This document shows, piece after piece, positions 12,832 to 24,100 of a DNA stretch of 64,000 bases (position 1 is the stretch's first letter; each line of letters begins with the position of its first letter). The notes beneath the pieces are model-generated. The model was not told where the DNA came from. It was given only the letters and a program-made list of their open reading frames with translations, and searched no databases. This DNA is from Taudactylus pleione (lineage: Eukaryota > Chordata > Amphibia > Anura > Myobatrachidae), in assembly GCA_031769625.1 (NCBI GenBank), contig JAUIMM010000601.1, positions 4,966,501 through 5,030,500 of the forward strand. The letters run 5' to 3'. A program made the translations under genes and the position numbers.

Positions 12832-15151
12832 ATTTATTTTCAAGTGAGTATTTTGTGTTGCAGATGACAATGATGGTAGCAGCAGTGACACAGCTCCTCT
12901 GTTCCAAATGGCCGGGGATGGAAAGAACACAGATGACATTACAATACCGATGTTGTTTTTGTTCAGCAAAGAAGGAAATATTATTCTTGATGCACTTCGT
13001 GAATACCAAGAAGTGGAGGTTCTCCTGTCTGATAAGGCCAAAGACAGAGGTAATCTATAGAAACACTGACAATAGCATTCTATAACAACAACCATTCAAT
13101 ATGAAGTCTACAAAACAAAATTGCTGAGTTATTAAACAATATCTAAAGACAAGCCCAAATAACATTATTATGGAAAAATATAATTGGATTTGGATAATGA
13201 TTTAAATGTATAATATGCAGAGCAATGTATAAAATCTACTAGAACACAATAATATATCACCCAAGTCATCTCAATTCCTGCCACAGTATATTTGTATTGA
13301 TTATGTTCAATTTGGTGCCAAAAACACATATTATTATTAGTGTTAATTCTAGCACCCTGCACCTGTCACAACCCATGCAGTTCTTCTTTCCTGCCTGGGG
13401 TGTCACACTCTGCTCTGGTGCTTCTAGCACACTCAGCTGATGCAACAAACTGCTGAGATACAGAACAGAGTGTGCTAGAAGCACCATAACAGATAGCGAC
13501 ACCCCAGACAGGAAAAAGAAACTGCACGGGTTGTGACAGATGCAGGATGCTAGAATGAACACTACATTATTCGGTCAAAATAATTTTTGCCGAATACCAC
13601 TAAGATACATGTCACAGCTGTTAGGGATTGTAGTATTTCCAACAAGTCTACTTGTTACAAAAACATGTGATCAAGAATATTAAGCTTACTTTACTTTTGT
13701 TGTTGTGTTTTTTAAATGTAATTTTCTTAGATGGTTTGTGGTTTTCAGTAATTTTCTGTCTTCAGCTCCAAAAATCATCAAAGTTAGTGTACAAGATATC
13801 TTAACAAAGGCAAACAAAGCTCCGGACAAAAATATGAATGCAGGGTGCCCTCCTATAAATTGATATATGCAGGCTTTCTTTTGTGTGAATCTAAATAGCC
13901 TCATCAAACAGAAAAAAACAGGCGGCACTTGATATAGAAAAAGTTTTTGCTTGATTCTATATGTACGGTCCTGATGAAAAGGTCTTAGGACCTTGAAGCG
14001 TCGATATTTCCCTGTACCCATGTTCTTATTTACCGTATATACTTGAGTATAAGCCGAGTTTTTCAGCATTTTTTGTGCTGAAACCCCCCCCCCCCCTTCC
14101 CCTTGGCTTATACTCGAGTGATGTTCCAGGACCAGGGCTGGTTCTCCCGTTACGCAGCTGAGTAGGGCACCACATATTGGAGGGCGCCTCCCTCAGCTGC
14201 GTACCATGCGGGCCGCGGTGCAGACTGTGTCTCTGTGACACAGCTCCACCCCGTGTGTAGCGCTGATCGGACGGAGTTTGGTCAGCACTACACAGTGCCA
14301 AACACACAGCCGCCGGCAACGGCAGCTGTGTGTTTGTTGTAATTAGCAGCCGATGAGAGTCTGTCAGACTCTCATCGGCTACTGCTGCTCCTACTGCGGG
14401 AGCCATCTTCTGGGTAATGGGAGAGATGTCATGACGTCTCTCCCATAACGCAAAGCGGCCGGATGAGCCGGTAGCAGCGTCGGGACCAGGAGCGGGGCTT
14501 CAGGTTAGTGTTTTTTTTTTTTTTTTATGACTTCTCTCTACGGGGGGGCAGTACCAGGGGGGATATTGCTACTGGGGCACTACCAGGGGGGGATATTACT
14601 ACTGGGGGCACTACCAGGGGGGGATATTACTACTGGGGGCACTACCAGGGGGGGATATTACTACTGGGGGCACTACCAGGGGGGATATTACTACTGGGGG
14701 CACTACCAGGGGGGGAAAATTACTACTGGGGGCACTACCAGGGGGGGGATATTACTACTGGGGGCACTGCCAGGGGGGGATATTACTACTGGGGCCACTA
14801 CCAGGGGCGGATATTACTACTGGGGCCACTACCAGGGGGGGATATTACTACTGGGGGCACTACCAGGGGGGGATATTACTACTGGGGGCACTACCAGGGG
14901 GGATTACTACTGGGGGCAGTACCGGGGGGGGGGGGTGTATTACTACCAGTAGCTGCTGCATTTCCCACCCTAGGCTTATACTCGAGTCAATAAGTTTTCC
15001 CAGTTTTTTGTGGTAAAATTAGGTACCTCGGCTTATATTCGGGTCCACTTATACTCGAGTATATACGGTACTCAGTAATATTTTTTTTCATGTTTCTAAT
15101 GAGGAGTGCCTCCTGTTTGGTGAGGCTATTTAGCTTCACACAAAAGAAAGA

Positions 15152-15196
<45 letters not shown>

Positions 15197-18100
15197 GTAT
15201 GTATGTGTGTGTGTATATATATATAATTAGTGTAGGTATGAAAGTGATGCTGTATTTACAGTTCATATACGTTCATGATGTTTTTCCTTTTTTACCTGTG
15301 CTGCACCTGGAATATCAGCAACCATTTTTAAAGGTAAAATAATCCCAAACTACATTATTGATAGCAGTAAGTATTTATTAAGGGGCAACATAATATTTTG
15401 AACATGTTGGTTCATATGTGAATTTCAGATATTTAGACAAATATATATAGATATACAATTACAAATTTATTCACCTCTATGGCATTTTTCACAGCAGTCT
15501 CCTATGCCTGTGGGGGGAAGCGATCACAGTGATCGCACCCCCCCTGGCTTTGTGCAGGGCTGAAGGACTCACAGCGCCCCCCTCCCCAGTGCGCAGCTTC
15601 ACAGAGCTGCGAAAGTGTGTTTTGGTTTTGTTTTGCTCAAGGGGGCGTGGCCATGCCTCCCGCGATGAGGCCACGTCCCCTCTGTACCTGGGTCCAGCAG
15701 GGCTCACTACGGCCTTGCCCACTGGCGCAATGTGTAATTTATCTGTATTAATGGAGAGTATTTGGCACAATTCAGAATTTGTCTACAACAGGCTAACCAC
15801 AACTAAACATCTTAGTTTTAACGGCATATGTTAGGGACAAAAATTAAAACTCAAGACAGATTCTGGGAGACAGCAATAGCCTGGGTGTTTCCAAAATATG
15901 TGCCTTATCATAACGTGGCAAAAAGAAAACCCATTGATGAAGGAAACTCCAATGGATTCTTTCCTAGAGCATGGCAGAAAGCATGTGAGATACCAAGTGG
16001 AGGAAGATATTGAGGTCTGATGAGCCCAAGATTGAATTTTTTGGCCTCCAAGCTTGATGCTGTGCTTGATTAGCATGTCTCATTATCCCAAGAGCTTAAT
16101 GATGGCAGAGCAAAATGCTATAATTATTCCGATCAGCTTCATAGACTGGAGAACCTGGCAAAATGGATGGCATAAGGCACAGAAAATGTTGCAGGTTAAA
16201 TTGTTGCAGTGTGCAAGAGACCTAATGCTGGGTACACACTGGCTGATATATCTGCCATTCAATCGAACAGCCGATATATCATGTGTGCATCGGCCAGTGT
16301 GTACCAGCGATAAGTCTGTGAAGGACGTCATTCACAAACATTTTGTACATCACAGCCGATGGCGGCTATATCTGCTCATCGTGCTGTGTGTACGGGCGGT
16401 CAGCTGACAGCCCATACACTTGCTGCAGATGCCACCGAGGAGAGGGATGCCATACAACCCCCAGCCAGTGGGACCAGATGACAGTGGTGGTGGTTCAGTG
16501 TGTATGAACAACCATCATCTGCAGATATATCTTTCAGGTGTGTACCCAGCTTTAGGACAATGAGCCAAAGATTACAGCAAAAGCTGCATTTAAGTGAAAA
16601 GATAGTGTCCTGGAGTTACCTTGTCAGAACCCGTGTCTGAATCCTGTGAACTAATTTAAGAGTTAATATTCACCAACTGTCCTCATCCAACCTGATGGAA
16701 CATTGCAAAAGAGAATGTGTGACAGTTGCAGTGTCTGAAGGGTCTTCTGTACTAAGCCTTTGAGAGAGAGAAAGTGAATGCAGATAAAGTACCAACCAAT
16801 CGGCTCCCAACTGTAACTTTTCAAACAACTTGTAAAGTGACAGTTAGGATCTGATTGGTTGGTACTCTATCTCCGTCCAAGGCTTAGTTGTAAGATGTAT
16901 AGTTAAAATATATAGAATATAAAATCTATTTTGTCAAGATGTGTGATTTGGTACAGTGTATGATAAGGTCTTTCATTGGCAGATAATGGGATTTCTACTT
17001 CAGGGTCCATAGGGGTCCACAGGGTGACCTTGGGGTATAGCTGGATCCTGGATCCTCGGGCACCACGGAGTTAAAGCTTTCAGCTGCTCCCAGGATGCAC
17101 TTGGGTCCAACCTCCCCTATACCCCGCCCCCGAGCCACAGGCACCTCAGTTTTAGATGGTGCCCGGCCGGAGTCGGGTCACCCTGCGGGGTGGGCTGCTG
17201 GAGCAGCCCCCTAAAGCTTTTAATTTTTTATTTAACTTAGTTAAATTTATTTATTTATTTTTTACTACAGTTTTTCTACAGAGCGGCAGCGCTGGGCTGT
17301 CTGTACAGACGCCCACGCTGCCGCTCCTTCTCCCTGCTGGCGCCGCGACGCCAGCACTGAACTGGGGATCGCGGCGGGGGAAGCCAGAGTCTCTACTAGC
17401 CGGACTCTGGTTTCCCCCGGGACTGCTGCCGGAAGACGCCGGGGAGATCAGGTAAGCCGCGCACCGCTGATTAGCGGCGGTGCGCGGGTTCCTTTCAAAT
17501 GCAGTCCCATGCCCCCGGTTCTAGGGGACAGACCGGGGGCGCTAGCGGTGGCGGCGGGCCCCCCCTCCAGCGGAGGCATACCCCGCCAGACCACTAGACC
17601 ACCAGGGTAAATTAAGCGGCAAGCGGGATGCCGGCAAGCCCTGGGGTTAATATGCTAGCCAGGGGAGGAAGCCTTCCCTGTCTAGCGGCTCCTCCCCTCA
17701 GCTCAGCGCGCCTTTCAGCTCGTAGTCTGGCGTCGCAGAGCTGCAGCTACACGGCCACTCCTCCTCTGAGGTCTCCAGCGGCCATTTTCTCTGTGGCAGT
17801 GTGGATACTCTCAGGGAGCACGCGGACCGGTCCCCCTGTGTACCTCTCCCCTGCAGAAGGACAGTGTACACAGCACTATAGCCCTCCCAGACACTGAATC
17901 TGGGAGGTTGATTGTAGTGGAAAGGTGCAGTGAGTATATCTTCCTGCATGGTATGTGACTTTTGCTAGTGCTGCCTGTCTGTGTCTTTTTTCTACTTACT
18001 GTCAGCCTATACCTATCCCTTTCCTTCTCCTACAAGCCCTACAGGTGTGCGGGGGAAGGGTGTTTCTACAGACCTCACCGTCACATACAGTTGTGTGCTA

Positions 18101-21100
18101 CACGGTGCCATATTGTGGGCTGTTGTCCAGCACACGGGTGAGTGCGCACGTTTTCTTCCAACGTCATGTCCGAGGAGGAGATTGAGCACTCCGGGGCTCC
18201 GGTATTGTTCTCCTGCAGGCGCTGTTCTGCAGGAGTTGATAGGGAGGATTTGTCACAGGACGGCCTGTGCGGACAGTGCCAGGCGCTCCCTGGTATGTCT
18301 AAACCTCCCATGTCGCAAGAGCCACCGTGGGCGATGTTTACCCAGGTGCTGGTGTCCATCGCGGACCGTCTGTCGGTCCCGACTGCCACCCCTACTAGGG
18401 CGTTGCCCCAGCCTGCCATCCCCCATTCCCCGGGTGTCCCACAATTATTGCAGACTCCCCCGGGGTCTCAGCCTGTTGGTCCCTATGCAGGGTTGCCAAT
18501 GTATATTCAGTCCACCCCTGTGGCACAGCAGGCTGTGGTGCCGTTTCAGGCTCCTGTGGCAACTCCTCCACCCTGGGTGGATGCGCTTTCCCACACTGTC
18601 CAAGATTTGGCGGCAACATCTTCGGCCTTTCAGTCGATGTTGCGCAGTGACGTGCCCTCCAGGGCGTCTAAACGCTCAGTCATGGCGCAGGCTGCGCATC
18701 TTCCGGATTCTGAGGGGTCCTCGGACGATGGTGAGGTGCAGGATGACTCAGCCTCTGATGCCTCAGTCCAGGAGGTAGACAGTAAGTCTTCCATCAATGT
18801 GCGGGCTCTGGTTAAGGCGGTGCGGGCCATTCTTCTGATTGAGGATGAGGCACCCGCTCCCAAGTCGAGGTATCCTAGTTTTAAAAGAGCTAAGGTTACT
18901 TCTGCAGTGTTCCCCTTGTCTGATCAGTTGACTGATCACATGGCGGTGGCCTGGCAGACACCCAGTAAGCGTTTCCTGCCACAGAAACGCTTGGCGTCCA
19001 ATTATCCATTCCCGGAGGCGCATTGTAAGAAATGGGAAACTCCGCCTGCAGTCGATTCCCATGTAACACGCCTCATCAGGAGTGCTACTTTGCCATTGCC
19101 GTCTATATCCTCGCTGAAGGATCCTACGGACAGGAAGGTGGAGACTTGTTTAAAGTCTATTTATTCTCTCTCAGGGGCGGTAGCCCGGCCGTCCATGGCC
19201 ATCTCCTGGGTGGCCAAGGCCATTGAGGGGTGGGCCAACGCCTTGGAGGACGCGTTTACGGATGAAGCTCCGGACGTCCAGAGGGCGTTGTTAGGACAGA
19301 TGAGAGATGCCGCCTCCTACATTGGAGAAGCATCTTTGGATGCTAACCTGTTGACCTCTAGGGTTTCGGCGGCAGCAGTGTCTGCTCGTAGATCCTTGTG
19401 GTTGCGGTCTTGGAGAGCAGACGCGGATTCAAAGAAAGGCTTGGAGGCCTTACCTTTTAATGGAGAATTACTATTTGGTCCGGACCTGGACAAAATAGTA
19501 GATACCCTGGCGAAATCCAAGTCAGCCTTCCTCCCTTCAGCTACTACACCTGCTAAGGTCCGGAGCTCGGCCTTTCGTTCCTTTCGGGTTCAGGGCAGGG
19601 CAAAGGGTCAGTCTTTCCCGAGGCAGTCCGCACCCAAGACCGCCTCAAAGCCAAAGAAGCAAGCCTGGAGTGCTAGGCGCCCTTCTTCCAAGCCAGAAGA
19701 TAAGCCTTCTGCGTGATGGGACGGGCCTCCCTCTGGGGGACCCCAGAGTGGGAGGCCGACTTCTTCAATTCGCCCAGTGCTGGCACAATACCACCACGGA
19801 TGCCTGGGTGCGAGAAGTGGTCTCCCAGGGGTACGCACTGTCTTTTCGGCACAGGCCGCCTTGCCAGTTTTTTTGCACAAGTCCTTCTCGGGACAAAACC
19901 AAGGCCTTGCAGGTTCAGGAAGCCATAGAGGCCTTGCTGACGGCGGGGGTCATTATACCCGTACCACAGTTTCAACGTGGGATGGAGTATTACTCTACGC
20001 TGTTTCTGGTGCAGAAACCCAATGGCTCTCATCGCCCCATACTCAATTTGAAGTCCCTGAACAGGTTTCTCAGGGTTCCCAAATTCAGGATGGAAACTTT
20101 GCGTTCCATCATTCTGGCGATGGAACCGGGGGATTATATGGTCTCCCTGGATATCCAGGACGCCTACCTCCATGTGCCTATAGCAACATCGCACCAACAG
20201 TTTCTGCAGTTTGCTATTCTCCACAACCACTACCAATTCAGGGCTCTACCCTTTGGTCTCTCCACGGCACCAGGGGTATTTACCAAGGTGATGGCGGTCA
20301 TGGCGGCTCACCTTCGGAGCCAGGGGATACGGTTGCTACCGTATCTAGATGACCTCCTCTTGCTGGCAAGCTCCCCGGAGGTACTGATCCAGCATCTCCA
20401 CCTGACGGTCGCTTGTCTACAGGCGCACGGCTGGTTGATCAACTGGAAGAAGTCCTCCCTCATCCCATCACAGCGGATGGTTCATTTGGGGGCCCTGCTG
20501 GACTCTCGTCAGCAACGGATTTTTCTGACTCCAGAGAAGGTCTCCTCCTTACAGCTGCGGATTCACGGCTGTCTGAGCAGTGGCAGAGTGTCGGTGCACT
20601 CAGCGATGAGAGTTTTGGGGTCCATGGTGTCGGCATTCGACATGGTGGAGTTTGCCCAGTTCCATTCCAGGCCCCTGCAGGGGCTGATTCTTTCGGAATG
20701 GAATGGATTGCCACACAGGATCCGCTCTCAGATGCTGATGTTGTCCTCGGAGGTGCGTCTGTCTCTAGCCTGGTGGCTGCAGACAGCTCATCTCCTAGAA
20801 GGGCGCCCCTTTTGGATCCCGGAATGGGTTCTGCTCACGACAGATGCCAGTCTCCGGGGTTGGGGGGCGGTGACAGGCTCCTTGTCACTTCAGGGTCGTT
20901 GGTCGGCGGAGGAAGCGATTCTTCCCATCAACATCCTGGAACTGAGGGCAGTATACAGAGCCCTGCAGTCGTCCGGCACCGCTCTTCACGGAAGGGCTGT
21001 TCAGGTGCAGTCAGACAACGCCACCACGGTGGCGTACATCAATCACCAGGGAGGGACTCGCAGTCGAGCTGCGATGTCGGAGGTGTCCCGCGTCCTGGCT

Positions 21101-24100
21101 TGGGCGGAGCGCTATCTTCCAGCTCTCTCGGCAGTTTTCATCCCAGGAGTCCTCAATTGGGAGGCAGACTTCCTCAGCCGTTACGACGTGCATCCCGGGG
21201 AATGGTCGCTTCATCCAGAGGTATTCCAACTACTCGTGGACAAGTGGGGGCTGCCAGAGCTGGACCTGATGGCGTCCCGTCACAATCACAGGCTGCCCAT
21301 GTACGGGTCAAGGACAAGGGACGCAGGCGCAAGTCTGATAGACGCGCTGTCGGTGAGATGGCTGTTTCAACTGGCTTACTTGTTCCCTCCGATATCTCTG
21401 CTGCCTCGGGTCCTGCGCAAGTTCAAACAGGACGGCGGCACACTGATCCTGGTGGCCCCAGCGTGGCCCAGAAGGCCGTGGTACTCCGATCTGCGGAGCT
21501 TGTCCATCGACGCTCCGTTCCTCCTACCTCAACGGCGGGACCTGTTGTCTCAGGGGCCCTGTCTTCACCCGGATCTGGGTCGACTATCTTTGACGGCGTG
21601 GCTCTTGAGACAGCCGTTCTGAGGTCTCGGGGCTTTTCTAGCTCCGTTATTACCACCATGCTGAGGGCGCGCAAGCCTGCTTCCGCGAGGATCTATCACA
21701 GAGTGTGGCACACTTACTTTCAGTGGTGTGAGGCCAGAAAATATGATCCCCAGGTGTTCCGGGTTTCGCGTATTTTGGCTTTCCTTCAGTCGGGTTTCGA
21801 CTTAGGATTACGTCTTTCCTCACTGAAGGTGCACGTGTCTGCTCTGTCGGTGTGGTTCCAGCGCAGGATCGCTGCTATGCCGGACGTACACACCTTTTTC
21901 CAGGGAGTTTTAAGAATCCAGCCTCCCTTTGTGCCACCTGTGGCCCTGTGGGATTTGGCGGTGGTTCTTCGGGCCTTACAGGGTCCGCCTTTTGAGCCCT
22001 TGGAGTCAGTGGAGCTCAAGTGGCTAACTTTTAAGACTGTTTTCCTCTTGGCAATTGCTTCTGCCAGGAGGGTTTCAGATTTGGGGGCGCTTTCTTGTCG
22101 TCCCCCTTTTCTGATTTTTCATCAGGACAGAGCGGTGCTTCGCACTCGTCCTGATTTCCTGCCTAAGGTGGTTTCCAGGTTCCACATTAATCAGGAAATT
22201 GTTGTACCAGCCTTTCAGTCGCCTGATCTTTCGGCTGGGGAGACTTCCTTAGACGTTGTCCGTGCACTCCAGGTTTATGTGGACCGGACTAGTTCTGTGA
22301 GGAAGTTTGATTCTTTGTTTATCCTCTTTGGTTTTCACAAGAGGGGTTGGCCTGCCAACAAACAGACTCTAGCCCGTTGGCTTCGTTCTGTTATTATTGA
22401 GGCTTATATGCAGGAGGGTTTACCTGTTCCAGCCTCTGTTAAGGCTCATTCCACTCGGTCTGTGCGTCCCTCTTGGGCTGCTAGACGTGGCGCCTCTGCT
22501 GTTCAGCTCTGTAAGGCGGCCACCTGGTCTTCCATTCAGACCTTTTTGAGGTTCTATGCGTTTGACACCTTTGCCTCTCAGGATGCATCCTTTGGGCGCC
22601 GGGTTCTCCTATCAGCACAGGAGCGTCCCCGCCCTTTGTTGGACTGCTTTGGGACATCCCCAAGGTCACCCTGTGGACCCCTATGGACCCTGAAGTAGAA
22701 AACAGAGATAACAAAGGTAAGTTCTTACCATATCTCTTGTTTCTACGAAGTCCATAGGGTCCACAGGGCACCCGCCCTGACGCACCTGGCTTCATATGGG
22801 CTGTGTGACTGGTCACCGGTTTTCCGTCTCCCATTTCTGTGAGTATGGTTCTTGTGTGTTCCAGTCTTCCTTCTCTCTGTTTCGTCTCCTCCTCCGGCCT
22901 GGGCTGCTTACCAACTGAGGTGCCTGTGGCTCGGGGGCGGGGTATAGGGGAGGTTGGACCCAACTGCATCCTGGGAGCAGCTGAAAGCTTTAACTCCGTG
23001 GTGCCCGAGGATCCAGGATCCAGCTATACCCCAAGGTCACCCTGTGGACCCTATGGACTTCGTAGAAACAGAGATAACAAAGGTAAGTTCTTACCATATC
23101 TCTTGTTATTTTAGTGATCCATTTGAATCCCCCCCGATCATTCCACTGAGAAAGCCTTCAGCGTCATGTTCTGTAGCACACACATTTATGGAAACAAAAC
23201 TTTCGGGTGCATATTTCAACTGACACTCCTTTAAAGTATAAGTAACTGCAAAATGTAAATAATGTACTGATCTGGTCATGCGATCAGCAGCTATTCTGAA
23301 AGGTGACAAATATTATTTTATTTCCAACTTCACCCTTTGCTCTAATCAACAAATTAAATGTAAAGTGTTTTCTTTTCTGCCACCTCCTGTAAACACTAGT
23401 GCCTTGCAGGCTTGGCATACATAGGTTATTGATCCCTCATTTGATGTGGTACCTTGTCCCTGTTTACTAAACATGCAACCTTTACAATGCACTTATGTCA
23501 TGTTTAAAACAAAATGAAAAAAGAAAACCCACAAAGTAACAGCATAGGGGGCCCAGGAGCACAAATATGCACTTCAGCCCATATAGATGGGATACAGGAG
23601 ACTGCAGTAGTAAACGTGACTATACAGGGTTTTTTTTCCACCATTGCCTCACTGTCTGTAAAAGCCTTCTCCTCTTTTTTTGGTTATAGACGGAGAGAGG
23701 GAAAAACAAAATGGAGTAATTTGTCTGGGTAGTTAGCAGTAAAATTACCAATTTGAAGACTGAATGTGATGAGCCCAAAAGTGTCAAATATGCTCAACAC
23801 AGGTGAAAAATGCCTTAGTACTGAAGGGGTCAATAGCTGTTGGCATCATGTTCCTTTTATTGAGAGGGCCCATACATTTAACTCTACCAGATAAATATGG
23901 GCTAGCGGTGTAACAGATGATTTACCTTTTGTTCTTGTTTTATTAGTGTTGCCTGATGTTGGAAGGATCTGTACCTGAATACATTTCTTTAAGTACTGAT
24001 TGCCTAAGAGTGAGGTTTAATAATGTTTCGATTCAAATTAAAGAAACTTAGTTTGTTGTTTTTGTTTCAGATTTAGAAGGTGAAAGTGCCGAACAGAGAT

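Larger units (their letters stand above)
13866..15153. mobile_element. Inverted-repeat element interrupted by another element
   Basis: tctttcttttgtgtgaat-like sequence at 13,866-13,910 (aggctttcttttgtgtgaat, aatagcctcatcaaaca) pairs with 15,115-15,153 (ttggtgaggctattta, cacacaaaagaaag). The element at 14,032-15,072 sits between the arms. Confidence 0.7.
16993..23104 (+). mobile_element. DIRS1-like tyrosine-recombinase retrotransposon, apparently intact
   Basis: Left terminus 16,993-17,155 and right terminus about 22,914-23,104 are inverted repeats (the right reads back as ccataggg...gtatagctggatcctgg and onward). An internal complementary region lies near 22,658-22,768. Three open frames lie between: gag-like 18,166-19,716, RT/RNase H/methylase-like 19,670-21,622, and tyrosine recombinase to 22,698. 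There are no LTRs, no DDE integrase and no visible target duplication, as expected of DIRS. The absence of internal stops suggests recent activity. It lies in the last EDEM3 intron in the same orientation as the gene. Confidence 0.95.

Noticed and set aside
14546..14940. CRISPR-like regular repeats
   Set aside because: Units are contiguous, with no unique spacers, in a vertebrate genome; it is a minisatellite. The same applies to 49,018-49,350, 54,250-54,450 and 63,535-64,000.
14508..14993. 161- and 141-codon frames rich in Gly and Tyr
   Set aside because: Product of a G-rich minisatellite whose unit is close to a multiple of three; all frames show the same periodic peptide.
18142..18165. 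Upstream extension of DIRS ORF1
   Set aside because: The first codon there is GTG, which is not a usual start in animals; the first ATG is at 18,166.
20413..21586. N-terminal 390 residues of a 761-residue recombinase
   Set aside because: The sequence is the RT/RNase H gene read in another frame and has no resemblance to recombinases; only the part from about 21,587 is conserved in the second copy.
22481..22969. 162-codon minus-strand frame at the DIRS right end
   Set aside because: Antisense of the recombinase and terminal repeat; no similarity to any protein, so treated as a shadow.
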